Positions 43,562 to 52,343 of a stretch of 64,000 nt of DNA are shown here, piece after piece. The stretch lies in contig NZ_CP107930.1 of NCBI RefSeq assembly GCF_036021035.1, positions 3,472,001 to 3,536,000 of the forward strand, written 5' to 3'. Position numbers and translations under genes: made by a program. Numbering within the stretch: position 1 is the stretch's first letter; each line of letters opens with the position of its first letter. A model generated the notes under the pieces. The model was not told where the DNA came from. It searched no databases and was given only the letters and a program-made list of their open reading frames with translations. This DNA is from Kineococcus sp. NBC_00420. GTDB taxonomy: Bacteria; Actinomycetota; Actinomycetes; Actinomycetales; Kineococcaceae.

Positions 43562-44485
43562 GTGCGGGTCGCCGTGCGCCGGGACCTGCGCGCGGTGCCC
43601 GCCGGGCTGGTGCTGGTCGCCTGCTCGGGGGGCGCCGACTCGCTCGCGCTCGCCGCGGCCACGGCCTTCGAGGCGCGCTCCGCCGGGCTCGTCACCGTCG
43701 ACCACGGGTTGCACCCGGTCTCGGCCGCGGTGGCGCGCGACGTCCAGGCGCAGGGACGTCGCCTCGGGCTGGACCCCGTCGTCGGCGTCCGGGTCGACGT
43801 CGCAGCGGCGGGTGGCCCCGAGGCCGCGGCCCGGACCGCGCGCTACGACGCCCTCACCCGCACCGCCGACGAGCTCGGAGCCGTCGCCATCCTCCTCGCC
43901 CACACCCTCGACGACCAGGCCGAGACCGTCCTGCTCGGCCTCGCCCGCGGCTCCGGGACCCGCAGCCTCGCCGGGATGCCCGCCGTTCGGGGGATCTTCC
44001 GCCGGCCGTTGCTCGGGCTCACCCGCGCCCTCGTGCGCCGGGCCTGCCACGACGAGGGCCTCCAACCGTGGGAGGACCCGGCCAACACCGACCCCGCCTT
44101 CACCCGTTCCCGGGTGCGCCACGACGTCCTCCCCGTCCTCGAGGACCGGCTCGGGCCGGGCGTCGCCCAGGCCCTGGCCCGGACCGCCCGCGCGGCCCGG
44201 GACGACGCGGACGCCCTCGACGCCCTCGCCGCCGACTCCTCGCCGTTCACCGGGGGGTCCGCCGCCGTCACCGACCTGGTCGGGGCCCTGCCCGCCTTGC
44301 GTCGCCGCTGGTTGCGCACCGCGGCGCTCGCGGTCGGCTGCCCGGCGGGCGCCCTCACCGCCGCGCACGTCGACGCCCTCGAGGCGCTGCTCCTGGACTG
44401 GCACGGGCAGGGGGCCGTCCACCTGCCGGGTGGTGCGAGCGGTGTCCGCGCGTGTGGCAGGCTCGTGCTCACCCCCCACCGCTGA
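43562..44485 (+). CDS. tilS: tRNA(Ile)-lysidine synthase
   Basis: A 307-aa N-type ATP pyrophosphatase that converts the wobble C of tRNA-Ile(CAU) to lysidine. The P-loop is SGGADS (22-27) in [15 protein letters not shown]; later motifs are [19 protein letters not shown] and RHDVLP. The GTG start at 43562 is the first standard start codon. The in-frame sequence upstream ([10 protein letters not shown]) also looks like the family N terminus, and a CTG at 43532 overlaps the preceding stop as CTGA, so true initiation may be there. The C-terminal region is short, as in actinobacterial enzymes. Confidence 0.9.
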   Translation: MRVAVRRDLRAVPAGLVLVACSGGADSLALAAATAFEARSAGLVTVDHGLHPVSAAVARDVQAQGRRLGLDPVVGVRVDVAAAGGPEAAARTARYDALTRTADELGAVAILLAHTLDDQAETVLLGLARGSGTRSLAGMPAVRGIFRRPLLGLTRALVRRACHDEGLQPWEDPANTDPAFTRSRVRHDVLPVLEDRLGPGVAQALARTARAARDDADALDALAADSSPFTGGSAAVTDLVGALPALRRRWLRTAALAVGCPAGALTAAHVDALEALLLDWHGQGAVHLPGGASGVRACGRLVLTPHR

Positions 44486-44504
44486 ACAACCACAGGAGAT
44501 CCGC

Positions 44505-45056
44505 GTGGACGCCGCGACCGCCGGGACCGACCTCGAGCACGTGCTCCTGACCAAGGAGCAGGTGGCCACGAGGGTCACCGAGCTCGCCGCCGAACTCGAC
44601 CGGGACTACGCCGACAAGGACGTCCTGCTCGTCGGCGTCCTCAAGGGCGCCGTCATGGTCATGGCCGACCTGTCGCGCGCCATGAACGTCCCGCTGTCGA
44701 TGGACTTCATGGCCGTCAGCTCCTACGGCTCCGGCACCAAGAGCTCCGGCGTCGTGCGGATCCTCAAGGACCTCGACACCGACATCTCCGGCCGCCACGT
44801 CCTCGTCGTCGAGGACATCATCGACTCCGGTCTGACGTTGTCCTGGCTGCTGGCGAACCTGTCCTCGCGCGGCCCCGCCTCGGTGAAGGTGTGCGCCCTG
44901 CTGCGCAAGCCCGACGCCGCCAAGGTCGAGGTCGACGTCGCCTACGTGGGCTACGACATCCCCAACGAGTTCGTCGTCGGCTACGGCCTCGACTTCGCGG
45001 ACAAGTACCGCAACCTCGACTGCGTCGCGACACTGGCGCCGCACGTCTACAGCTAG
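44505..45056 (+). CDS. hpt: Hypoxanthine-guanine phosphoribosyltransferase
   Basis: A 183-aa purine-salvage enzyme. The PRPP motif is [17 protein letters not shown], preceded by [16 protein letters not shown]; the C-terminal [12 protein letters not shown] is the base-binding region. GTG follows AGGAG (44494-44498) by 6 bases. tilS-hpt order is conserved, and in Streptomyces hpt is directly followed by ftsH; here an accessory segment intervenes. A 40-bp palindrome begins 3 bases after the stop. Confidence 0.95.
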   Translation: MDAATAGTDLEHVLLTKEQVATRVTELAAELDRDYADKDVLLVGVLKGAVMVMADLSRAMNVPLSMDFMAVSSYGSGTKSSGVVRILKDLDTDISGRHVLVVEDIIDSGLTLSWLLANLSSRGPASVKVCALLRKPDAAKVEVDVAYVGYDIPNEFVVGYGLDFADKYRNLDCVATLAPHVYS

Positions 45057-45058
45057 TT

Positions 45059-45098
45059 CCCATCGCTATGGTGATAGCGCTATCGCCATAGCGATGGG
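45059..45098. promoter_or_regulatory. 40-bp near-perfect palindrome, candidate double operator
   Basis: The 40 bases starting CCCATCGCTATGG and ending CCATAGCGATGGG are self-complementary except for one pair. Inside are two overlapping sites: CGCTAT-GGTG-ATAGCG (45064-45079) and CGCTAT-CGCC-ATAGCG (45078-45093), 14 bases apart and so about 1.3 helical turns. It ends 8 bases before the HTH-nucleotidyltransferase start and starts 3 bases after hpt. It may be the binding site of that protein's winged helix and may also end the hpt transcript. Confidence 0.7.
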
Positions 45099-45106
45099 TT
45101 GCCGGT

Positions 45107-45733
45107 GTGGACCTGTCGAACCCGCTCCGGACGATCGCTCCCACGGTCGACGCGGACGTCCTGCGGGCCCTCGCCCTGACGCACCGCCCGCTGAGCGGCG
45201 CTGTCGTCGCCCGGGTGGCGGGCCGTTCCTACGCACGGACCCGGTCCTGCCTGCACCGCCTGGTCGAGCACGGTCTCGTGTCCGCGGAGGACGCCGGGTC
45301 GGCGGTCCAGTACCGGCTCAACCGGGCTCACGTCCTCGCGGGCCCCGTCCTGGCCGCGCTGAACGAGCCCGGCGCGGTCGAAGAGTGGCTGGTCGAGCAG
45401 GTGCAGGGGTGGAGCCCGCCGCCCGCTGCGGTCGTCCTCTTCGGGTCCTGGGCCCGCGGGGAGGCCGGGCCCGCGAGCGACCTGGACCTCCTGCTCCTGC
45501 GCGAGGACGCGGTCGATCCCGACGAGGGAGCTTGGGGTGAGCAGGTGCACCACCTGGGGGAGGGGCTCGAAGCCCTCACCGGCAACCCCGTGCAGTTCCT
45601 GCAGGTCAGCCGTTCGCAGCTGGCGGAGGCCGTGGACCAGGGGCAGGCCCTCATCGCGAGCCTGCGGGTCGACGGGCGTGTCCTGCTCGGGCCCGGCCTG
45701 CGAGAGCTGCTCGGCACCGGGACGCGCGCGTGA
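45107..45733 (+). CDS. Winged-helix/MNT nucleotidyltransferase protein (antitoxin-like)
   Basis: A 208-aa protein with two domains. Residues about 15-72 look like a winged helix-turn-helix (LRALALTHRPLSGAVVARVAG to RLVEHGLVSA). Residues about 95-190 are a minimal nucleotidyltransferase with VVLFGSWARGEAGPASDLDLLLL: Gly113-Ser114 and Asp125, Asp127. A third acidic residue is not evident. MNT proteins pair with HEPN RNases, either as antitoxins or as enzymes that AMPylate the toxin. The HTH fusion plus the palindrome upstream suggests autoregulation. The GTG has no Shine-Dalgarno sequence. The stop overlaps the HEPN gene (GTGA). Confidence 0.82.
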   Translation: MDLSNPLRTIAPTVDADVLRALALTHRPLSGAVVARVAGRSYARTRSCLHRLVEHGLVSAEDAGSAVQYRLNRAHVLAGPVLAALNEPGAVEEWLVEQVQGWSPPPAAVVLFGSWARGEAGPASDLDLLLLREDAVDPDEGAWGEQVHHLGEGLEALTGNPVQFLQVSRSQLAEAVDQGQALIASLRVDGRVLLGPGLRELLGTGTRA

Positions 45734-46158
45734 GCGGCCGGGTGACGCGGACCGCGGCGTGCACGGCGGCGGACGCCCGGACCCGGCTGCGGCAGGCCCG
45801 GCTCTACCTGGAGGCGGCCGAACTCGTGCAGGTCGAGGAGCTCGCTGAAGCGGCGACGGTCGCCACCGGCGACGCTGTGCTCGCGACCATCGCCGCTGCC
45901 GACGCCATCTGCTGCTTCGCCGCCGGCGTCCGCTCGCGGGGCCAGGACCACCGGCAGGCCATCGGCCTGCTGCAGGAGGTCACGGGGGACGCGGCCCTGG
46001 CAAAGGCTCTGCGCGAGGTGCTGGACCTCAAAGTCCAGCGCAGGGCGCTGGCTCCAGCCGGCCACTACGGGCTGCGCAACGTCTCGTCGACCAACTGCAC
46101 CGCGGCGCTGCGGCGGGCCCGGACGCTCGTCGACGCTGCGGGCACGCTCGTGCGTTGA
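45730..46158 (+). CDS. HEPN-domain protein (toxin-like partner)
   Basis: A 142-aa all-helical HEPN protein. The candidate catalytic motif is R-x5-H, Arg68 to His74 in GVRSRGQDHRQA; Arg70 gives an alternative R-x3-H. HEPN RNases cleave tRNA or mRNA and are neutralised by a cognate MNT protein. The gene is translationally coupled to the HTH-MNT gene. Two Cys (DAICCF) sit before the motif. Toxin activity is inferred from family, not seen. Confidence 0.75.
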   Translation: MSGRVTRTAACTAADARTRLRQARLYLEAAELVQVEELAEAATVATGDAVLATIAAADAICCFAAGVRSRGQDHRQAIGLLQEVTGDAALAKALREVLDLKVQRRALAPAGHYGLRNVSSTNCTAALRRARTLVDAAGTLVR

Positions 46159-46438
46159 TCGGGTGCGCACGTCGTGAGGGTCGGTCCCACACCGCCGTGT
46201 CGAGCGCCCACCACCTCCGTCTGCACCGTGGAGCCGAATGCCTGCAGCGGGCCACGACAGGTCACGCAGGTGCGTCGGACTCATCGGTGACCTCCACCTG
46301 ATCCCGGCCGGGATCCGTATCCAGGTTCGCGTCGTCCAGGCAGGCCTCGACCGCGGCGACCCCCGGTGACCCGGTGGGGAGCTTCGTCCGTCCGCTCGGC
46401 GACACTGGTGCGGACCGATCGATCCTGGGGAGGTTTCC
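46159..46438. other. Gap between the HEPN gene and the thioredoxin-fold gene
   Basis: This 280-base stretch has no convincing gene. On the minus strand 46262-46405 is open with a non-random acidic end (AAVEACLDDANLDTDPGRDQVEV), but the only start is a GTG without a ribosome-binding site, so it is left uncalled. GGGGAGG ahead of 46439 is the ribosome-binding site of the next gene. Confidence 0.3.
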
Positions 46439-46714
46439 GTGGAACCCGTCGACGACACCCGTGCGGCCGGTGGTGAGGCGAGCGAGCTGGTGGTCTACGG
46501 CGCCGGGTGGTGCCCGGACGTGCGGCGCAGTCGGACGCTGCTGGAGGTGGAGGGCGTGGCCCACCGCTACGTGGACGTCGAGGCCGACGCGGCCGCGACG
46601 GAGCTGGTCCGGCGGTTGCAGGACGGGGCGCGGCGCATCCCGACCATCGTCTGGCCGGACGGCTCCTACCTGGTCGAGCCCAGCGACGACGAGCTGCGCG
46701 CCCGGTTGAGGTAG
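46439..46714 (+). CDS. Glutaredoxin-like thioredoxin-fold protein with one active-site Cys
   Basis: A 91-aa protein of the mycoredoxin/glutaredoxin fold. The active-site region ELVVYGAGWCPDVRRSRTLL has the resolving Cys position replaced (CPDV), so only the first Cys of CxxC remains. Later motifs RRIPTIVWPDGSYLVEPSDDEL match the cis-Pro (IPT) and the C-terminal part of mycoredoxins. GTG follows GGAGG. It may act as a monothiol redox or thiol-transfer protein, or may only bind. Confidence 0.85.
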   Translation: MEPVDDTRAAGGEASELVVYGAGWCPDVRRSRTLLEVEGVAHRYVDVEADAAATELVRRLQDGARRIPTIVWPDGSYLVEPSDDELRARLR

Positions 46715-46722
46715 CGACCCGC

Positions 46723-47259
46723 TCAGCGCCAGCGGAAGCGGTCGAGCGCACGACCGATCGCGGGGGACCGTTCGAGCAGGGACAGCAGACCGATCCCGAC
46801 GGCGCCGCCGACGGCGTTGGACAGCAGGTCGTTGACGTCGGCGACGTGCCCGCCGGCCAGCGTGTGAGCGGTGACGTACTGGGTCACCTCGATGGCCAGG
46901 CTGACGGCGATCGCGGCGGCCAGCGTCCGCCGCCACGACGGCCGGGCGAGCACCAGGGACACCATCACCCCGACGGGGATGAAGATCACGACGTTCTGCA
47001 CCGCGTCGGAGACCTCGTACCCCACCACCGGTACGAGGTTCAGGAACGCGGAGAGCGGGACGTCGCCGGTGGGCTTGTCCAGGAAGACGGGGAAGACCGT
47101 GTTCGCGGTCACGCCGGCGACGTACACGCAGAGCGCTGCCGCGAGGACCGTCCGTGGGACCGAGAGCCGGTGACGCCGCCGCAGCGACCACAGCAGGGCC
47201 AGGAAGACCGCGGCCGCGATCGGGACCACCACCGGGAGGACGGGTACCTGGCGAAACAC
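46723..47259 (-). CDS. VanZ-family membrane protein
   Basis: A 178-aa polytopic protein of the VanZ-like family, related to teicoplanin-resistance VanZ but mostly of unknown function. Four to five hydrophobic segments. The family motif VVGYEVSDAVQNVVIFIPVGVM and DVNDLLSNAVGGAVG (with the DxxxN motif) are conserved. AGGAG precedes the GTG start. It is divergent from ftsH across a 257-base gap. Confidence 0.85.
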   Translation of the reverse strand: MFRQVPVLPVVVPIAAAVFLALLWSLRRRHRLSVPRTVLAAALCVYVAGVTANTVFPVFLDKPTGDVPLSAFLNLVPVVGYEVSDAVQNVVIFIPVGVMVSLVLARPSWRRTLAAAIAVSLAIEVTQYVTAHTLAGGHVADVNDLLSNAVGGAVGIGLLSLLERSPAIGRALDRFRWR

Positions 47260-47488
47260 GCGGTGCTGCTCCTGGTGCGGGCGCCGCCGGGGCCTGCCGG
47301 CGGGAGGGGTGGTCCTTCGTGATCATCGCAGACCGGGCGCCGGAGTTCGCCCACAGCGGATCGGCGGGTGCAGTGCGGAACAGCCCGGCGCTCCCGCCCG
47401 TTCGACCAGCGAAGGACCTGCGCAGACAGGACCCGCGGCGGCGTGTCGTTCGCCCGGTGTACCGTCGAACGACAGGCTAGAACGAGCA

Positions 47489-47512
47489 GGAGGGACAGGG
47501 GGCGACCCCTCC
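47489..47512 (+). promoter_or_regulatory. Mutually exclusive hairpins in the ftsH leader
   Basis: A Shine-Dalgarno sequence GGAGGG (47489-47494) lies 22 bases before the ATG, too far for normal use. In state 1 AGGGG (47497-47501) pairs with CCCCT (47506-47510) around a GCGA tetraloop (GNRA type), leaving GGAGGG free and bringing it within 8 bases of the ATG. In state 2 GGAGGG pairs with CCCTCC (47507-47512), hiding it. The shared bases 47507-47510 make the states exclusive. Confidence 0.4.
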
Positions 47513-47516
47513 ACTG

Positions 47517-49496
47517 ATGCCCAACCAACTCAAGCGCATCGTCCGCGGCCCGTGGCTGTGGATCGTCGTCGCGATCGCCGTGGTGGCCATCGGCGCCTCC
47601 TTCTTCGCGTCCAGCGGCACCGCCGAGGTCTCCACGACCCGCGCGATCACGCTGATCGACGAGGGCAAGGTCAAGAGCGCCACGCTCACCGACGGCAGCC
47701 AGCGCATCGACCTCAAGCTCAAGTCCGGGGTCACCGAGCAGGGCGCCAGCGCCGTTCGTTCGTACTACATCTCCCAGCGCGGTGGCGACCTCATCGAGGC
47801 GCTGAACACCAACCCGCCCACCGACGGGGTGACCGACGAGGTGCCCCGCACGGGCATCCTGCAGTCGCTGCTGTTCACGGTCGGGCCCATCGTCCTGATG
47901 CTGCTCCTCTTCTGGTTCCTCATCTCGCAGATGCAGGGTGGCGGCAGCAAGGTCATGCAGTTCGGCAAGTCCAAGGCCAAGATGATGTCCAAGGACACCC
48001 CGAAGACGACGTTCGCGGACGTCGCCGGGGCGGACGAGGCCGTCGAGGAACTGCACGAGATCAAGGAGTTCCTCCAGGACTCCGCCAAGTTCCTGGCCGT
48101 CGGCGCGAAGATCCCCAAGGGCGTCCTGCTCTACGGCCCGCCCGGGACCGGCAAGACGCTGCTCGCCCGCGCCGTCGCCGGTGAGGCCGGGGTGCCGTTC
48201 TACTCGATCTCCGGTTCGGACTTCGTCGAGATGTTCGTGGGTGTCGGCGCCAGCCGCGTCCGCGACCTCTTCGAGCAGGCCAAGACCAACGCGCCCGCGA
48301 TCATCTTCGTGGACGAGATCGACGCCGTCGGCCGCCACCGCGGGGCCGGCATGGGCGGCGGGCACGACGAGCGCGAGCAGACGCTGAACCAGCTCCTCGT
48401 CGAGATGGACGGCTTCGACGTCAAGACGAACGTCATCCTCATCGCCGCGACGAACCGTCCCGACATCCTCGACCCGGCGCTGCTGCGCCCGGGCCGCTTC
48501 GACCGCCAGATCGCGGTGGAGGCCCCCGACATGGAGGGTCGTCACCAGATCCTGCAGGTCCACGGCAAGGGCAAGCCGCTGTCCCCGGACATCGACCTGC
48601 TGGCCGTCGCCCGCCGGACCCCGGGCTTCTCCGGGGCCGACCTGGCCAACGTCCTCAACGAGGCCGCGCTGCTCACGGCCCGCGCCGACGCGAAGGTCAT
48701 CGACAACTCCGCGCTGGACGAGGCGATCGACCGCGTCATGGCCGGCCCGCAGAAGCGCACCCGCCGGATGAACAAGAAGGAACTGCGGGTCACCGCCTAC
48801 CACGAGGGCGGGCACGCCCTGGTCGCCGCGGCCATGGCCAACACCGACCCGGTCACGAAGGTGACGATCCTGCCGCGCGGCCGGGCGCTGGGTTACACGA
48901 TGGTCCTGCCGACCGAGGACAAGTACTCGACCTCGCGCAACGAGATCCTCGACCAGCTGGCCTACGCCCTCGGCGGCCGGGTCGCGGAGGAGCTCGTCTT
49001 CCACGACCCGACGACCGGGGCGAGCAACGACATCGAGAAGGCCACCGGCATGGCCCGCAAGATGGTCACCCAGTACGGCATGAGCGAGCGCGTCGGGGCG
49101 ATCAAGCTCGGGTCCAGCGGCGGCGAGGTCTTCCTCGGTCGCGACATGGGCCACGAGCGCGACTACTCCGAGGGTGTCGCCGGGATCGTCGACGAGGAGG
49201 TCCGCCGCCTCATCGAGTCCGCGCACGACGAGGCGTGGGAGGTCCTGGTCGAGCACCGTCAGGTCCTCGACGACCTGGTCGTCGCGCTGCTGGACAAGGA
49301 GACGCTGAACCAGGCCGAGCTGGCCGAGATCTTCGCCCCCGTCGTGAAGCGTCCGCAGCGGCCGGTCTGGCTGTCCTCGGAACGCCGTCACGTGTCCGAC
49401 ATCCCGCCGGTCGCCTCGCCCGGTCTCAACGGCCACGCCGGTGGGTTCCAGACGCCGGTGAACGGTTACCAGAACGGGACGCACGAGCAGCCGTGA
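47517..49496 (+). CDS. ftsH: ATP-dependent zinc metalloprotease FtsH
   Basis: A 659-aa membrane-anchored AAA protease that degrades damaged membrane and regulatory proteins. Two N-terminal membrane helices (12-30 and about 118-140) flank an extracytoplasmic loop. AAA motifs: Walker A GPPGTGKT (207-214), Walker B IIFVDEID, the pore loop FVGVGA and the SRH GRFDRQ. The zinc site is HEGGH (429-433) with a downstream ligand Asp in ASNDIEKAT. The C-terminal tail is short and Gly/Asn-rich. It begins the folate operon, with a GTGA overlap to folE. Confidence 0.97.
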   Translation: MPNQLKRIVRGPWLWIVVAIAVVAIGASFFASSGTAEVSTTRAITLIDEGKVKSATLTDGSQRIDLKLKSGVTEQGASAVRSYYISQRGGDLIEALNTNPPTDGVTDEVPRTGILQSLLFTVGPIVLMLLLFWFLISQMQGGGSKVMQFGKSKAKMMSKDTPKTTFADVAGADEAVEELHEIKEFLQDSAKFLAVGAKIPKGVLLYGPPGTGKTLLARAVAGEAGVPFYSISGSDFVEMFVGVGASRVRDLFEQAKTNAPAIIFVDEIDAVGRHRGAGMGGGHDEREQTLNQLLVEMDGFDVKTNVILIAATNRPDILDPALLRPGRFDRQIAVEAPDMEGRHQILQVHGKGKPLSPDIDLLAVARRTPGFSGADLANVLNEAALLTARADAKVIDNSALDEAIDRVMAGPQKRTRRMNKKELRVTAYHEGGHALVAAAMANTDPVTKVTILPRGRALGYTMVLPTEDKYSTSRNEILDQLAYALGGRVAEELVFHDPTTGASNDIEKATGMARKMVTQYGMSERVGAIKLGSSGGEVFLGRDMGHERDYSEGVAGIVDEEVRRLIESAHDEAWEVLVEHRQVLDDLVVALLDKETLNQAELAEIFAPVVKRPQRPVWLSSERRHVSDIPPVASPGLNGHAGGFQTPVNGYQNGTHEQP

Positions 49497-50104
49497 GCAC
49501 GGGAGCGCCCACACCGGACGCTCACGCGCCGGGCACGTACGACGGCCCGCGCGCCGAGGCCGCGGTCCGGGAGTTCCTCCTCGCCATCGGGGAGGACCCG
49601 GACCGCGAGGGCCTGCGTGACACCCCCGCCCGTGTGGCCCGCGCCTCGCTCGAGCTCTTCGCGGGGCTGCACCAGGACCCGGCCGAGGTCCTCGCCACCG
49701 ACTTCGGTCTCGAGCACGACGAACTGGTCCTGGTGAAGGACATCGGGGTCCAGTCCACCTGCGAGCACCACCTGCTCCCCTTCCACGGTGTGGCCCACGT
49801 CGGCTACATCCCGGGGGAGCACGGCCGGGTGACCGGGCTCTCGAAGCTGGCCCGGTTGGTGGACGTCTTCGCCCGCCGGCCGCAGCTGCAGGAACGCCTC
49901 ACCACCCAGGTCGCCGACGCCCTCGTCGACAAGCTGCACCCGCGCGGGGTGATCGTCGTCGTCGAGGCCGAGCACTCCTGCATGACCTACCGCGGGGTCC
50001 GCAAACCGGGGGCCAAGACCATCACCTCGGCCGTGCGCGGTTCGCTGCGCAACGCGGCCACCCGGGCCGAGGCCATGAGCCTGATCGTGGCGGGGCACCG
50101 GTGA
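49493..50104 (+). CDS. folE: GTP cyclohydrolase I
   Basis: A 203-aa type I GTP cyclohydrolase that converts GTP to dihydroneopterin triphosphate, the first step of folate synthesis. The zinc and catalytic motif is [12 protein letters not shown], with the third zinc Cys in [19 protein letters not shown]-like [22 protein letters not shown] is typical. It starts at the GTG overlapping the ftsH stop. Each next fol gene overlaps in the same way. Confidence 0.96.
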   Translation: MSTGAPTPDAHAPGTYDGPRAEAAVREFLLAIGEDPDREGLRDTPARVARASLELFAGLHQDPAEVLATDFGLEHDELVLVKDIGVQSTCEHHLLPFHGVAHVGYIPGEHGRVTGLSKLARLVDVFARRPQLQERLTTQVADALVDKLHPRGVIVVVEAEHSCMTYRGVRKPGAKTITSAVRGSLRNAATRAEAMSLIVAGHR

Positions 50105-50952
50105 GCTCGCTGCTCGTTCCCGGACCGACCCGGGTCGTCGGGGTCCTCAACGTCACCCCCGACTCCTTCTCCGACGGCGGGCACTTCCTCGCCCACGAGG
50201 TCGCGGTCGCTCAGGGGACCGCCCTGCACGCGGTGGGCGCGGCGCTCGTCGACGTCGGCGGTGAGTCGACCCGGCCGGGCGCCGTGCGCGTCGAGGTGGC
50301 CGAGGAACTGCGCCGGGTGCTTCCCGTCGTCCGCGGGCTGGTCGACGCCGGGGTCCCGGTGAGCGTCGACACCATGCGCGCAGAGGTGGCCCGGGCCGCC
50401 GTCGCCGCGGGGGCGGTCGTCGTGAACGACGTCTCGGGCGGTCTGGCCGATCCGGAGATGGCGGCCACCGTCGCCGAGCTCGGCTGCGTCTACGTCCTCT
50501 CGCACTGGCGGGGCTTCTCCGACGTCATGACCTCGCGCGCCGTCTACGACGACGTCGTGGCCGAGGTCTCCGCCGAGCTGCGGGGACGACTCGACGCGGT
50601 GACCGCGGCGGGGATCGCACCGGAGCGGATCGTGCTCGACCCCGGGCTCGGGTTCGCCAAGGTCGCCGAGCACGACTGGGCCCTGCTCGCCGGGCTCGAC
50701 CAGCTCGCCGCGCTGGGGTTCCCCCTGCTCGTGGGGGCCTCCCGCAAACGCTTCCTCGGTGCGCTGCTGACCGGCCCGGACGGGGTCGTCCCGCCGCCGG
50801 CGGCCCGCGACACCGCGACCGCCGCCGTCACCGCCCTCGCCGCGGCGCGAGGGATCTGGGGCGTGCGGGTGCACGACGTGGCCCCCTCGGTCGCGGCGGT
50901 CCGCGTCGCGCGGGCCTGGGGCGCCGCCCGGACCCCGGTGGGTGCGTCGTGA
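50101..50952 (+). CDS. folP: Dihydropteroate synthase
   Basis: A 283-aa TIM-barrel enzyme joining p-aminobenzoate to the pterin; the sulfonamide target. Motifs: [53 protein letters not shown] and GASRKRFLG, in family order. GTG overlaps the folE stop. Length is normal. Confidence 0.96.
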   Translation: MSSLLVPGPTRVVGVLNVTPDSFSDGGHFLAHEVAVAQGTALHAVGAALVDVGGESTRPGAVRVEVAEELRRVLPVVRGLVDAGVPVSVDTMRAEVARAAVAAGAVVVNDVSGGLADPEMAATVAELGCVYVLSHWRGFSDVMTSRAVYDDVVAEVSAELRGRLDAVTAAGIAPERIVLDPGLGFAKVAEHDWALLAGLDQLAALGFPLLVGASRKRFLGALLTGPDGVVPPPAARDTATAAVTALAAARGIWGVRVHDVAPSVAAVRVARAWGAARTPVGAS

Positions 50953-51362
50953 CCTCGCTCGACGCCGCCGGGCCCGTGCTCGACGCCCAGGGCCGGGTGC
51001 TGGACCGGATCGTGCTGCGCGGGTTGCGCGCCATCGGCCACCACGGTGTCCTGGACGTCGAACGCGCCCAGGGGCAGCCCTTCGGTCTCGACGTCGCCCT
51101 GCACCTCGACACCCGCGAGGCCGCCGCCGGCGACGACCTGAGTGCCACCGTCGACTACGGCGTGCTGGCCGGGGAGCTCGTCACGATCCTCACCGGTGAA
51201 CCCGTCCTGCTCGTCGAGACCCTCGCCGGGCGGATCGCCACCGCGGCGCTGGCCCGCTCACCACGGATCGCGGCCGTCGACGTCGTGGTCCACAAACCGC
51301 AGGCGCCGATCCCGGCCTCCTTCGACGACGTCGAACTCGTCGTCCGGCGGACCCGCTCGTGA
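50949..51362 (+). CDS. folB: Dihydroneopterin aldolase
   Basis: A 137-aa enzyme that cleaves dihydroneopterin to hydroxymethyl-dihydropterin. The N-terminal IVLRGLRAIGHHGVLDVER carries the family motif with the catalytic Glu/Tyr positions; VDYGVLAGELV and VVVHKPQAPIP follow (Lys in HKPxAP). About 15 residues longer at the N terminus than usual. GTG overlaps folP. Confidence 0.93.
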   Translation: MTSLDAAGPVLDAQGRVLDRIVLRGLRAIGHHGVLDVERAQGQPFGLDVALHLDTREAAAGDDLSATVDYGVLAGELVTILTGEPVLLVETLAGRIATAALARSPRIAAVDVVVHKPQAPIPASFDDVELVVRRTRS

Positions 51363-51826
51363 ACGCCGTCCTGTCGCTGGGCGCGAACACCGGTCACCGC
51401 GCGGCGAACCTGCACGCGGCCCTCGAGGCGCTGAGCGCGGTGGAGGGGATCACCGTCGACGCGGTGTCCACGTTCGTCGAGTCCACCCCGGTCGGGACCG
51501 TCCAGGACCAGCCCGACTTCCTCAACGCCGTCGCGCTGGTCAGCACGACCCTCGACCCGCACGCGCTGCTGCGCGCCTGCCACGCCGTCGAGGCGGAGGT
51601 CGGGCTGGACCGGAGCACGAAGGTCCCCGACGGTCCCCGTCCCATCGACGTCGACGTGGTGACCTGCGACGGTCTGGTCCTGATCGAGGACGGTCTCGTC
51701 CTGCCGCACCCCCGGGCCCACGAGCGCACCTTCGTCCTGGGACCGTGGCTCGAACTCGACCCCGACGCCGAACTCCCCGGCCCGCACGGCGGTCGCGTCG
51801 AGACCCTGCTGCAGGCGATCTCGTGA
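51359..51826 (+). CDS. folK: 2-amino-4-hydroxy-6-hydroxymethyldihydropteridine pyrophosphokinase
   Basis: A 155-aa HPPK, which transfers pyrophosphate to the pterin before folP acts. LSLGANTGHRAANL, the ATP-binding Arg/Asp motif PDGPRPIDVDVVTCDG (RxIDxD) and LPHPRAHERTFVLGPW are diagnostic. GTG overlaps folB and the stop overlaps the DUF3180 gene. Confidence 0.95.
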   Translation: MNAVLSLGANTGHRAANLHAALEALSAVEGITVDAVSTFVESTPVGTVQDQPDFLNAVALVSTTLDPHALLRACHAVEAEVGLDRSTKVPDGPRPIDVDVVTCDGLVLIEDGLVLPHPRAHERTFVLGPWLELDPDAELPGPHGGRVETLLQAIS

Positions 51827-52287
51827 GGCCGTCGCGTCCGGGGCTGCTCGTCGGCCTCGCCGTCATCGCCGGGGTCATCGCCTGGTCCGGGCTGCAGATC
51901 TGGATCGCCGGCGGCCACAGCGAACCCGACCTGATGTGGCGCACGACCCTCACCATCGGTCTGCTCGCCGTGGCCGTGTTCGGGGTCGGCTGGCCCGTGC
52001 GGCAGTGGGTGAACGGGGAGAAGTCCCGCCGCATCGACGCCCTGCGCGCCGCCCGGACCGCGGCCCTGGCCAAGGCCGCCTCCGTCGCGGGGGCGCTGCT
52101 GACGGGGATGTTCGCGGGCTGGTTCGTGCACTACCTGCCCACCGCCGACATCGCGGCCCGCCGCTCCGAACTCCTGAGCGCCGGCGCGGACATCGTGGTC
52201 TCGGTGCTGCTGCTGGCCGCCGGCCTCCTCGTCGAACGCTGGTGCCGCGTCCCCGACGACGAGGACAGCGACGCCGCAACCGCCTGA
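51823..52287 (+). CDS. DUF3180 membrane protein
   Basis: A 154-aa actinobacterial membrane protein of unknown function that closes the folate operon here and in Mycobacterium (Rv3605c). Four predicted helices: about 7-27, 42-60, 83-103 and 122-143. TAALAKAASVAGALLTGMFAGWF is the conserved core. GTG overlaps folK, so it is cotranslated, but no folate role is known. Confidence 0.85.
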   Translation: MRPSRPGLLVGLAVIAGVIAWSGLQIWIAGGHSEPDLMWRTTLTIGLLAVAVFGVGWPVRQWVNGEKSRRIDALRAARTAALAKAASVAGALLTGMFAGWFVHYLPTADIAARRSELLSAGADIVVSVLLLAAGLLVERWCRVPDDEDSDAATA

Positions 52288-52343
52288 CCCGTGAGGATCC
52301 GGTGAGCCACGCCAGGTCCCTGCGTGCCCCGGTACCTCGACCG

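Noticed and set aside
46262-46405. Small acidic protein on the minus strand
   Set aside because: The composition is non-random, but the only start is GTG without a ribosome-binding site, and the region also holds the promoter of the next gene.
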